Source of the DNA: Dastarcus helophoroides
Taxonomy: Eukaryota; Arthropoda; Insecta; Coleoptera; Bothrideridae
Reading direction: 5' to 3'
Length of the DNA: 64,000 nt
Assembly (NCBI GenBank): GCA_028583605.1
Contig: CM053326.1
Location: forward strand, 15,416,587-15,480,586
The notes under the pieces were generated by a model, which saw only the letters and a list, made by a program, of their open reading frames with translations, was not told the DNA's origin and searched no databases. Positions 48,181 to 59,273 of the stretch are shown piece by piece (the stretch's first letter is position 1; every line of letters begins with the position of its first letter). Made by a program: the position numbers and the translations under genes.

Positions 48181-50330
48181 AGATTATCGAAACATATTTT
48201 CTTGAAATTTTGTATTCTTAAGTCAAATATTTAATTTTAATATATTAATATATAATTTTAAATTAAATAAGATTTTTTCGATAGCAAGGTCCAAATTTCT
48301 GGACAAAAATTCCAAATTAATAAGAAAATTTTAACAATAAAATTTCCACTGTAATATCAAAATGTTAACATCGAATTTGAAAATACAATTTTAAAATAGG
48401 AACGAAAAAAGTGGAAACTATAAAAAAACAGATAATAAAAATTTTGGGATAAAATCACTTTAAAGTGAAATTTTTAGGAAAAACCTTCTAGAATTCAAAA
48501 AGAAATATTTTCTATATTTCGAGCTTTAAATAAAACCTTAAAATTTCAAATAAATCGGAATTTTATTTTAAACAAATGTTTCAATAGTTTTTTTCTCAAA
48601 ATTGCAAGTTTAATGAATAAATATCGACTTTTTAAATTCCGAAAAAAAACATAAACATTTTTAGACAAAGGTTTTGCAAAAATCCTTGGAATTTCTAACC
48701 AGTCTTTCTTAAAGATTGCAATTTAAAGACGAAATTTTGCACTTAAAATTGCAATCTGGAGAAAAAACTCAGGGAAATAACATGTCCTTGAAATTCTAAG
48801 TTTTAAATTAAAATGTGGAGGTTAAGTGGAAAAACTAAAATATGCTTTTTCGAAATTAAAACCTAAATTATTTCAGCAATCTTCGAAATAATGTTATTCT
48901 ATAAATTTCTAGTTTAAATCGGAATCTTCGAAATTATAGTGGTAATTTCGAGAAAAAGTCGATTTCAAAGTAACATTTCTTTGGATTTGTCTTTTGCAAC
49001 TTTTTTAAAAAGCAATTTCAACTTAGGTTTAAATAATTTAGAAAAAATGAAGTTTTCTGAAGTTGGAGACCTGTAAATAATTTTTTTATGGAAATTTTTA
49101 ACTTTAAAGTCGACATGTAGCGTTAACTAGAAATCAAGCAAAAAGAAATTCTCGAAGTTTTAAAAATTCCTACTTCTATAAAAATTATGAAAATTTCAAG
49201 TTTAAGGTCAATATTTTTGGTTTAAAATCGAAAAGTCAAGTCAAAATTTTAGAAAAAAAAATAAATAAAATGCATAAATATTCTCCTTTTTTATCGAAAT
49301 TTTGTGTTCAAAGATAGTTTCGAAATAAAAGTAAAAATTCTGGACAAAGTCAAAATTTATAAAAAATTTCTAGAAATTTCGGATTTAAAATCAGAAATGA
49401 GCTTTTAAACATTAACTTGGAAAAAAGTTCACAATTTCTAAATAAAATATTTCTTGGTATTTCGAGAGTAAAGAAAGGGAGAAAATATAGAACAATTTCA
49501 AAGTCCAATTAATAGTCTGAGATTAACATCGAAAATTCCTTCCTAAACTTTACCTTTGCTGCCAATACAGTGGTTAGTTGTTCAAAGTTCTAGGTTTAAA
49601 ATTAAAATATTGCACTTTTAATGGAGATTATCAGTTAAAATTTTTTTCTGAAAGTACAACTTCTTTCAATATACCTGTTCAAAATTAAATATTTAACTTT
49701 TAGTAAACACGAAATTTATAGAATGCTGCAAGTAAAAAATCTAAATTTTCTCAACATTTGCTCGTTGAAGTCGAGGTTTGGAGATAAAAGTCTCGCTTTT
49801 GAAATTGAAGTGAAATCTTTGAGTTAGTCAAAATTCGGAGAAAAAAGTTTTTTAACACTAAACTCAAAATGCCAATTATGTATAAACTAAACATCAAATT
49901 TCAAATTTATAACAAACATTAGAAAATTCGTTTTTAAAATCCAATTGAGATGAGTTTTCTTTATGAATAAGGTCGAAATTGTTTTTTGGAAATTGTATCC
50001 AAACCTTCGACTTGAAACTGAATATTTCAAATTTTTTTTTTAATTTGAAAGTACAGATTTGAACATTTTAATAGAAATTTTGATTTCAAGTCCAGATTTC
50101 AGAAAATTTCAAGGTTTGAGTCACAAATTTTGTCAGACAACTCGCAATTTTAAGAGAAAATAGACAAGTCAAGTTTGAAGTCAAAATTTTAACCCAGGAA
50201 TTTGAACTTTAACATAAAAACTTCGAGTTTACAGTTAAAATATAGAGAAGAAAGTCGCACTTTTAAGTTTAAACTATAAAATCAACTCACTCTGAATGTT
50301 GATTTTGTCAATAATTTTTATATCCTAATA
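48181..50330. repeat. TTTCGA-type repeat block, mixed polarity
   Basis: About 2.1 kb of degenerate AAATTTCGA / TCGAAATTT strings with both polarities interleaved and more decayed than at 5-7 or 25-27 kb. No gene. Confidence 0.5.
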
Positions 50331-50727
50331 AAAATAAAATTGAATGAAAGAAGTTTAAGCGTTGTGGAAAAAAAAATAAACGATTCATTATATGCAATTT
50401 TGTTAAACAAAGGCTTCTGAGAACTAAATTTATGGGTAGAGCAGAATAAAAAGCTGTAATCAAATAGTTTTTTTTTTGTATAATATTACACTTTACTGTA
50501 ATACATATTGCCTTAGTTTTTCAAAGTCTACTTAATATACACATTTTATTTTTGAAAATTTTTTTCTATGTAATGTGTTTTATGTTGTTAAAACGTTTAT
50601 TTTCATTATAACCGTATGCAGCCATAATATAACCATTTAATAAAATGGTTTAGCAAATATACAATTTAAAATAGTAATAAAAAAAATTTGAGCCAATTTC
50701 AGAATTGTTTTTTAAGGGCAGTTTTCA
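50331..50727. other. Non-repetitive DNA upstream of candidate promoter
   Basis: The repeat block stops near 50330 and ordinary sequence begins. Nothing specific recognised. Confidence 0.3.
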
Positions 50728-50737
50728 TATATAAAAA
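50728..50737 (+). promoter_or_regulatory. TATA box candidate
   Basis: TATATAAAAA followed by GC-rich GCCGATGG is a consensus TATA box in a stretch free of repeats. A start about 30 bases on would give a leader of roughly 460 bases to the ATG at 51222. It is one of two candidates for the giant-like gene. Confidence 0.35.
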
Positions 50738-51097
50738 GCCGATGGTACTTTTGCTTTACAATTATTGCTTTTTTACAGCCGCAAGAAACTTTCCTATCTA
50801 GATTGTAAAAAGTCGGCAAAAATAGGTGAGGGTGTTATATAACTGTACTTTAGAATTGCAAACAACAGGTAGTAGTATGCAAAACGGTACCGAAAAAGTA
50901 ACGGTACCTGTTTTCTGCAATAAACAACCCCCAGCCGATGGGATGGACCATAATTCTAAATTAGCATCAGAGCGAGCCACAACGACGTCAACTTGCAAAA
51001 TTTTGCATTCATTGATAGTGGGGATGATTTCCCTCGACAGTCGATAGCTTATTGGTCAGTTTTAAAGGGTTGCCTTAAGCACTTCCGAAAACCTCGA

Positions 51098-51106
51098 CAT
51101 AAATAG
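51098..51106 (+). promoter_or_regulatory. Second TATA-like candidate
   Basis: CATAAATAG, about 120 bases before the ATG at 51222. It would give a short leader of roughly 90 bases. Weaker than the 50728 box by sequence, better placed by distance. Confidence 0.25.
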
Positions 51107-51224
51107 CAAAAGTATGCAGATTTTAACTAGTTTATTTTGATAACATTACTGGTTACTAGACATTAGTTGAAAGTGAAGTGTTACGTTTAATTTTTTGGAC
51201 ATATACTTTACATTAAACGAAATG
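51107..51224 (+). other. Candidate 5' exon of the giant-like gene
   Basis: The sequence ends ACGAAATG directly before GTAAGC, a good splice donor. The distant coding exon begins ATGGATACA directly after TTTTTTACAG. Joining them keeps frame: an initiator ATG followed by the exon's own ATG. The segment lies in a repeat-free, GC-richer island (50.7-51.2 kb) with two TATA-like motifs upstream. This is an inference from splice signals and context; the start of the exon is arbitrary within the range of the two TATA candidates. The 73-codon frame at 50826-51047 has no known motif and is not used. Confidence 0.35.
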
Positions 51225-51239
51225 GTAAGCATATTATAT

Positions 51240-51940
51240 ATTTTATTCATGATTTAAATTTAAAACTTTCTATTTTGGGCCATTTTAGAATCACAAAATA
51301 AATTATCGATATAAGTTACCTGTTTTTGATGCATAATGAGCTTTTATACCGCAAACATATTCACTGCGGCGGTTTAAGAGAAAAGATGTTTATCAATTCC
51401 ATAATAATCAGTTCCTCCTATAAATGCAATTTTCACAATTTTTTCTCTAAAGTTTGGCTTAAATCCTTTTTCCAAAAATTATGAGATTAAACTCAAAGAA
51501 TAAATCTCATAATTTTGAGAAATAAAGAATTTTTTTATAAAAACCTATATTTCAAGTTTCAAATCAAAATAAGCGTCCAAATTTACACTAAAAAAACAAG
51601 GTATTTTTTAATAAATTAAACTCTTTTTGAAATCTCTTAAATATAATGATAAAAAATTCTCGAACTTTTTAGTTTAAACACCTCAAGCCTAAATTTCCCA
51701 TTTAGAAAAAAAAATCAAATGGCAAGTATAACTCAAAATTCGTAACATTGGAATTCCAGTATATAAAAAATGTTGAGCAAAAAGTTGAGATTTAAGAAAA
51801 ACGTGAAATTTATAAAAATTTTGTAAAGAATTATCCAGTAAAAATATCAAGATATTCTCTGTATCTTCTTTACGAAGTTTGGTCAATTCCATTCCTATTG
51901 ATTGGCAATCTTTTATATATTGCACCACACCAGAAAAAAG
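51240..51940. other. Unassigned AT-rich DNA
   Basis: Mild TTTCGA-type decay after 51470. The 79-codon minus frame at 51689-51928 has no motif. Confidence 0.3.
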
Positions 51941-51945
51941 GTAAC

Positions 51946-52285
51946 CAGGCCCGGATTTAATAAGTGCGGGGGCCGATTAGATTTTTCTCTGCGGGGCCCT
52001 ATTTTTTTTAGTTTTTGTTTTGGCTGAACAGAAGAAATAAAATAATGTTTGTGCTGTTATCGATTTCATAAGTAAAACAAAACAAATCTAACTCTTTAAA
52101 TATAACATACCATGAAATTGCACAAACTGTTTGTTACTTTGGATAGTTGATTATATAAAGTTTTATTTCTATTTTTTTTTGAATAGTTTTTTAGACCGTT
52201 TTGTTTTATCACCACACATGTAATATTAAGGAACATATCCTAGCTAACCATAGGCACAGCGAGGATAGGACAGGGTGGGGCGCTT
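51946..52285 (-). repeat. Dispersed repeat C, copy 2 (hAT-like end)
   Basis: Begins CAGGCCCGGATTTAATAAGT then GCGGGGGCC, a hAT-like terminus, and is collinear (inverted) with 39200-39562. It runs past GGTGGGGCGCTTGTCGTCC directly into TTTCGA repeat. A second GGGCGCCTGTCTTCCTCT at 52764-52781 repeats that border motif. Confidence 0.7.
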
Positions 52286-54620
52286 GTCGTCCTCTAGTTC
52301 ATGCAGCAAACCGAAAATTTACGTATTCAACTGGAGAACCAAAAATATTTTTTTCCAGCTTCAAAATTTGCTCTTGCCTTGAAATATTTTTTCCAAATTT
52401 CGTTTTTTTTACAATTTTTTTTATTTTATTTATTCATTAAATTTCACCTATTTTATCAAACATGATTTCATCAAAATTTCAAATTTTTCGTCGTTTCGTC
52501 TTTTTTTCCGAAATTTTACCATTTCTAAAAATTTAACTTTTTCTGAAAATTTCGACTCCTTTTAATTCTGCAAATTTTGGTTTGTTTATTAAAATTTGCC
52601 TTTTTCTCAAAATTTGATAGATCTTCTGGTAAATGAAGGATATTTTTTTTGAAATTTAAGAAAATCACGAAAAAAATTTCTAGAAGTTTCAATTTCTTTG
52701 TCAAAATTATCGACATATGTCACAATATTGGACATTTTCTGACGCCACATGAGTCATAGTAGGGCGCCTGTCTTCCTCTGACTCGAGCAAGAAAAAATAA
52801 GTTTTCAAATATTTTTCTGAATTTCGATGCAATTTGACTCGCTGGAAAATTTTAAATTTTCACTAAGAGATTTAGATCTTTTTTGCAGAATATCGATCAT
52901 TTTCTCGTAATTTCGTCTTTTTATCAAAGTTTAGATTATTATTTTTTTCAAAAGTTCGCCTTTGTTCTTTAAATTTGACTTTCTCTGAAACATTTTGAAT
53001 TGTTTGTTCATTTCGAAGTTTTTTCGAAATTTCGTTTTTATCAAATTTTGATAATTTTCTAAACATTAAGATATTTTTGAAAATTTAGAATCCAATTTTT
53101 TGGAAATTGCGACTGGTTTCTTTTTCATGAAATTTTGAATTTTATCTCAATATTCGATAATATTACGCTTTCATTGTCACAATTTCGAAATCAAGTAAGG
53201 TTGACAATTATTTCATAATAAATTTATTTTTTTTACTCTCGGGTTTTAACTCGAAATTGTGTTTTCAATTTTCAAATATTAAGAATACTGTTGAATTACT
53301 TAAATTTATTTTATCTTGGAGAAAACGCCGAATTTAACGAATAAATATAAATTAAGTAAAAATTGTATGTTTTAAAGTCCATATCTGAAAAATGCACAAG
53401 CTAAAAATAAATAAATTCACCAAAATAACATCAAGATTTTGGGTGTAATCTCAAGAAATTTTTCTTTTTTTTATATATTCAAGATAAAACAAGAGTTTTG
53501 CCTTTTATAAATGTTAAAATATTCGAGATGAATATCTAATTTAAAAATAGACATTTCTAGGAAAATCGAACATTTCATGATTAAAAAGAAATTTTGACAA
53601 AGTGAATTCGAAATTTTAAAATTTCCAATTTCTGAAAGTGACTTTTCTCGAAAATCTTCGAGTCTTAAATTATCAAAATTTTAAATCATACATTTAAAAT
53701 TTTGACAGAGTAAACTCGAAATTTTGAATTTTTTTATTTTTAACTTTATCTTTAATCGCAAAACTTTGGTTAAATCGTAAAGCCAAAATTATGCGATTAA
53801 CGATTAATAATGTTGTAATCAGAATAGTTACTGTGGTGAGTGCTGGCGTACTAATCGTATTGCTGTTGTCATATTTAATTGGGAACAAATTAAACTCCAA
53901 TGCATCTTACACAGTGGCGTAGCGTGAGGGGGGCAAAGGGGGCCCGAAGTAAATTTAGAATTTTTTCAAAAATGTCTGACAATTCCAACTTTTTATCAAA
54001 ATTTTGATGTTTTATTCAAAATTTATAAAAAAAAGTCAAGATTTCTATAAAAAGGCAGAACGAGAAAACTTCGAAATTAAAATTTTAAACTCGAAATAGA
54101 TACCAAAAGAATATGTATCACAATTTTGGCATTTTTTTTAATTTACACTTTTTTGCAACATCCTGAATTTAACACGCAGTTTGTACTCTTTTTTCTAAAA
54201 TGTATTTTTTATGCTCGAACTGTAGATATTTTTTTAAGTAAATGTGTCTTTTCTCTCAAAATTTCTATTGTACTCTTGAAATTTCAAGATCTTCCGAAAT
54301 CACGAATTTTAAACTTTAAACGAAATTTCGATACAAAATTAAAGATAAAGCTGATTACTTTTTACGGTTTTTGCTGAAATTTCGGCTTCAATATAGAAAT
54401 GTTAACACTTTTGTCTTCCAATTTCTGCTTAAAATTTCGAAAAAAATTCGAAATTTAGATTTTAAGAAAATTTCAAAATTATTGGGGATTTTGTAAATTT
54501 TTTCTAAATATTTTAGCTGAAACTTTAATTTTTCTCATTACTGAAATTTCAAAATTTTGAGATTCATCTTAAAATTTTCGTGAATTTAAACTTCAAATAG
54601 ATATTGATTAATATTGATTA
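52286..54620 (+). repeat. TTTCGA-type repeat block, plus then mixed polarity
   Basis: T-polarity to about 53100, then mixed. It contains the border-like motif at 52764 and a hAT-like terminus at 53912. Open frames such as 52525-52716 and 54126-54377 are repeat artefacts. The segment at 53750-53900 is less repetitive but unassigned. Confidence 0.55.
53912..53945 (+). repeat. hAT-like terminus
   Basis: CAGTGGCGTAGCGTGAGGGG followed by a purine-rich GGCAAAGGGGGCCC is a common hAT left end in insects. No matching right end or 8-bp duplication was found, so it is a solitary end. Confidence 0.55.
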
Positions 54621-55475
54621 AAACACTATAGAGGCTTAATTAATTTAAGCAATGCTCAGTGGCAATTTCTAATGCTTCCTAAATTATTTAATATTCCTCT
54701 TAGCTAAATTAAAAAGTCGTCCTGAGCAGAACTGAAAAAGTTTTAAGTGAGGTTTCTCAACATAGGGTGCCATTTCAAATTTGCCTGTATTTTACCCCCC
54801 GCCTAATAGCTTCCAAGACACCAGAACTTTTGTCATCATGTGTCACGCACGTGTCACACAACCCTATTTAATTTAATATATTTTATAGAGAAAATAGGCG
54901 GCAATTTTGATGAAAAATATTATTTAGTAAGCCTGGGTTGCTATAAAATTAAATAAATATGGATACGATAATGAGTGATTGTCAAAGGGATTAATCACTT
55001 AAATCCAGGTAATAATTATTTAATTATAATTCTTGGGGCTTTTCCCTTAAAATCAGAAAATAAATAGTTTCATGTATTTATTACTTATTACCTGCGTTAA
55101 GCAACAAAACGATTTCATTAAATTAAGAATTCTAATGAGCCCAGTTTGAGTTGTTTTTTGAACATTTATTTAGCTTTTAATGGCCAGTAGAATATCTAAC
55201 TTAGTCGGTGGTCATAATGACGATAAAACGGCCTCAGGGCATTTTAAGAAAGGTCGTGGCGGCGAATGCTTCTCGCCAATAATAAATAGTAAAATGACAT
55301 ATAAAAAAATTGGGCAGTCATGAGGACTGCCGACAGAAGTGAAAACTTAAAACTAAGAGGTAACAGCACTTTGTTTTCACATATATCAGTGCACTGAGCA
55401 ACAATTCTGTGCATTTTTATCCGGTTTATTTATGAGTCAAAATAAAATATAAATTAATTAAAATAATATTGAAAC
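54621..55475. other. Non-repetitive intronic island, possible regulatory DNA
   Basis: Composition is more balanced than around it. It contains GGGATTAATCAC and CTTAAATCC (K50-homeodomain-like sites, as for Bicoid/Orthodenticle), CACGTG, CATAATGACGATAAAACGG, and a hairpin GGCAGT / ACTGCC near 55314. For a gap gene, an intronic enhancer is plausible, but this is only motif reading. Confidence 0.25.
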
Positions 55476-55719
55476 AAATGAAAGGTCCTGTATATTTTAT
55501 ATTTTGATGAAAGATAATGGAATTTAGGGATAAAAATAGTTATTATAAATTTTTTTGCTGATGCTAACAATGGAGCTATGAGGACGTAACCGAATATCTT
55601 AAGACTTTGAAAATTAATAAGAAATTAGCTTAGCAGGCTATGAAAGCAATTGGCAACAGTTTAATATATCGGGTGTAACAAGATCATGGTACACCACCTA
55701 TTTTTTCTTTATTTATTTA

Positions 55720-56510
55720 CTATACTTGATGTTCTTATAAATGTCAAATTTTGTCTCAAAAGTGACATTCCTACTGCAGTCACTATCGCTAAAACTGATA
55801 CCAACTTTTAATTTTTAAACAGGACACCTTGTATATTATTACATTTTCAAATCTGCACAATTTTCTGAATACAATATACTTAAAATAAGTAATTTTTGAA
55901 AGATCGAAAATTTTTTTGGTCCCATTTTATTTTTTAACCTAGAAGGCATTGACTCATTCTAATTAATTCTAATGGTCGACATTCATGCCACAAAGATTAA
56001 AACACGTGAAAAAAAGAGTATTTCATTGTTTTATCACGTGATAAAGTTAACAAAAATGGTTTTTGTGTCATAACTTCATTTTCTTAAATGGCACTATAAT
56101 GGTATTATGGTACCACCAAAAAGTATAATTAAAGGCAAATATATCCATATTTTCATTTTTGCTTTGAAATCAATAGAACTGAAGGTACAGCCAAAAAAAT
56201 GCAAAATAATCGGTTTCGATTTATTTGAAGATTTATTCATTAAGAATATAAGGTAGCTGAAGAAAACAAATTTAAAAAAATTGAGGCTTTCTCAATTTTC
56301 CTAATTAAATTTTTTGCAGCTTTAATGTGGTTTCTATATTCATAAAGCACTTATTTTAAGAAAATTGTGCAGATTCCAAAATTGTAATAATATACAAAGT
56401 GTTCCATTTACAAATCCAAAGTTAGTGTTTGTTTTAGCGAATGTGACAGCAGCAGAAATGTCAGTTTTGTGTTAAAATTAGACATTTCATAAGTACATCA
56501 AGTGTAGCAG
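55720..56510. mobile_element. Nested long-TIR element
   Basis: Inverted arms of about 170-190 bases share CTTGATGT, CTTAT, ATCGCTAAAAC, ACTTTGTATATTATTAC and ATCTGCACAATTTTCT in order. The centre (56040-56150) holds TATGGTACCACC-type sequence also seen at 57124. No coding trace. Confidence 0.6.
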
Positions 56511-56558
56511 GCTTGAAAATTTGCTGAATATAAATTGAAGTTGATATATCGGGAGAGT

Positions 56559-56942
56559 TCTGGACCGGAAGTGACCTAATATCTTCATTAGTCTGTTCTG
56601 CTACTACTACTAACTAAAACCAACTGTCAGATAAGTACTTCTAGAATTAAAACCAACTAACAGACAAGTAGTTGTGCAACAAAAACCATCTGAAAGGCAA
56701 ATAGTTGTACTGAAGGAATTATTACGTAAACCAAATGGGATCGTCGAAAAGGACACATGTCGAATAATCTCCAAGTCATGTACTTATACCTAGGAGTCCA
56801 CTGGTCTTCTCCCAGAACGCTACTTGGTTTACGCAGTTTTTCCTTCAACACAATTACTTGCCTGACGACTGTCTGTTGCTTTTAGTAGTACTTGTCTAGC
56901 ATGATAGATTAACAAAGCTATTACGTCACTTCCGGTCCAGGA
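56559..56942. mobile_element. 384-bp palindromic MITE
   Basis: Left TCTGGACCGGAAGTGACCTA and reverse-complemented right TCCTGGACCGGAAGTGACGT begin arms that can be followed to the middle (AACAGAC, AAGTA, TTGTGTTGAAGGA-type strings). The minus frame at 56657-56851 is an arm artefact. Confidence 0.65.
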
Positions 56943-57130
56943 CATTCTTGGTATTTCTACTTCAGCATATTTGTTATGTTATGTTATTATTTATCTTAGT
57001 AAAAATTTATAATAGCTACTTTTATTCTAACCTCTCTTAACTTTCATAAAAGTACATGGTGTTCTAAATATAAAATTGTCACTTTGTGATAAATCTTAAA
57101 AACTCGATGTTCAATTGTTTTCTTTGGTAC

Positions 57131-57954
57131 CACCCTAAAAATCAGCATTAAAAAAACTCAATTATTTCTAGACATCGCATTTATGTGATGATCGTTTGTC
57201 CCAGTGTTGCATTTTCGCAATATCATATTTCTAAGCAATTTATGCACAATTCCACATAGAATTTATTTTATCTTTTATAATATACGTAATATACGTACAA
57301 TATTTTAATTGAAAAACCACTAAAACGTTAAAAAGTCAAAGCATGTTTCTGTGGAAGTATATTTATTTTATTTATTAATGCAGGTTTTTATCCAGGAAAT
57401 TTGGTAGACTGGTTTTGTGTTTTTAAAAAGTGTATATCATTCAAGTTTTTGATTTAAAAAATGTTATGAGCACATTCAAGCGCTTCGTAACACCTCACCA
57501 CCTAAACTTTACCAAAAAAATTATACTCAATGTCTCAAAAAAAATATTTTATGTATGTTCCGTTAACGCAACATTGGAAACAAATGGGTTAATAATAAGA
57601 AAGCTAGCAATAGTACCGAGTTCATTTTGAACATCTGCATATAGCAATGATTACTCAAATAACTGAAATAAAAAGGTAATTGAAATTTTGAGAAAAAACA
57701 CAAAATTCATAAAAGTAATTTCCAAAACTTGTATATTTCAATGTCAAAATTTAAAAATACAAGTCGAGAATCCGAAACTTGCAGACAAAAAAGTTTAAGT
57801 TTAAATTCAACATTTCAAAATTAAGCTGAAATGTTAAATTAAAACTAACAATGTTAAAAAATTTCAGAATTTCGAGAGAACCAATTGAAGCTTTGAGCTT
57901 AAAATAAAATTTGGAAAACAAAAAGTTGAAATGCTTAGAAAAAGTCAAAAAAGG
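57131..57954. other. AT-rich DNA with a short TTTCGA-type stretch
   Basis: 57660-57950 is weak A-polarity repeat. Nothing else recognised. Confidence 0.35.
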
Positions 57955-58738
57955 TACCCCTTTTTATCCGACAAGAGAAAATCCACGACCAAATATACAC
58001 AGACAAAATATCCGCAGACAAAATATTCAATAGACGAAATCTCCATGAACAAAATATTTACAAAGAATTATATAATAAAATAAAATGCTAACACGGCCCA
58101 ACAATCAAGAACAGAAACTTATCGGATAAATTTTAAATGAACTAATTTAAGGTATGAAAGAAATTCACTCATTTTTCAGAATGTAAATATATGGAATTAA
58201 ACTACTTATTCTACTAAAATTCATTAATTCCTACGTTTCATGGAAGTATTGTGTTATTATATTACCTTTTGCCACAATATTAAATGTAAAACTTATTTTG
58301 AGAAACTTTTCAGAAAAAAAGGAATTGCGATTGTTTAGCTCTACAGTACAGATAAACAATATACACATGTACAGAATCTTTTTTTATATTGTGCATCCTA
58401 CCTGAGGACTTTGTTTAAGGAGCTGCAAAAAAAAATTAAATACAAAAGTTAAACAGTTTTTTATGTATTATCTTTTAGACATATCAGAAAAAAATAAGTG
58501 TAGATTGCAAAGTCAAAAGTATAAAAATTTTGTTTTTTTTTTAATGGAACATCCTGCCTATTATAAGCTAAACTAAATAGTTAGTTTTTCTCTCAGTTTG
58601 GTAATTTGATCAAAGGAATTAACGCTTCTAATTTATACAGCGCATATTTTGTCTGTCGGTTATTCTGTCATCGGATAATTTATCGCTTGCCTACTTTGTC
58701 GTTCGGATATTTTACCAGCGGATATTTTGTGCTACCAA
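57955..58738. mobile_element. Element with terminal arrays of GACAAAATATCCGC
   Basis: At 57965-58068 about six units follow each other (GACCAAATATACACA, GACAAAATATCCGCA, GACAAAATATTCAATA, GACGAAATCTCCAT and variants). At 58645-58738 about five inverted units occur (GCGGATATTTTGTGC, CGGATATTTTACC, CGGATAATTTATCGC and variants). The two arrays face each other across about 580 bases of unrelated AT-rich DNA. The layout resembles a transposon whose ends are arrays of a transposase-binding motif; no enzyme is present. Confidence 0.55.
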
Positions 58739-59273
58739 TAAAAAAATCTATGATTTATATAAAACATATTTCTCGCCATTTCAAAACTAAAAATAAAATT
58801 TTAAATATTTAAACAATCAATTATTAGGAAAATTAAAAATTTAAGTTTAAAACGAGATTCTAAACTTTGATTATGCAATTGGCTAAACTTAAATTTTTCA
58901 AAGTAAAATTTGAAATTTTAAAAAATATTTGAAATTATGAGAAATAAGTCTTAAATTACAATAATTCAGTTTCTTATTTATATTGGGCTATGTATTAACA
59001 GTGAATTTTGCAGTGCAAGCATCTCATAGTTAACAGTACAATCTGGAAAATACTGATACTAATTCCACTTCTTCTTTTTAAATCTGAGCAGTTTCTCTAG
59101 TAATGTCTTAATTTTGATGAATATTTCTATATTAAACATAAACACATTCCCATAAATAATAAATAAATAAAAATTAAAAAGGCCAACCTCGTAAATACGG
59201 ACACCCTAATAAGCATACATGAATAGTAAATTTACCAAGCGACAATTATATTATGAACTGATCTTTTTTACAG
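58739..59273. other. AT-rich DNA upstream of the coding exon
   Basis: No repeat family recognised. Ends in the splice acceptor TTTTTTACAG at 59264-59273. An in-frame stop lies seven codons before the ATG, so the frame cannot extend far upstream without splicing. Confidence 0.4.

Larger units (their letters stand above)
55476..57130. mobile_element. Family A element, copy 2, with two nested elements
   Basis: The left part (TAGTTATTATAAATTTTTTG, GGAGCTATGAGG, AAATTAGCTTAGCAGGCTATGA) and the right part (TTATCTTAGTAAAAATTTATAA, ATGTTCAATTGTTTTCTTTG) match the arms of 8972-11068. The extreme left arm is truncated. The centre is replaced by the elements at 55720-56510 and 56559-56942. Confidence 0.6.
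51225..59273 (+). other. Candidate 8.0-kb intron of the giant-like gene
   Basis: Bounded by ATG/GTAAGC and TTTTTTACAG/ATGG. The acceptor has a pyrimidine run and a possible branch site CTGAT about 14 bases upstream. It contains repeat C copy 2, a TTTCGA block, a hAT-like end, nested family A palindromes and a motif-array element. If the 5' exon is elsewhere, only the acceptor half of this call holds. Confidence 0.3.
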
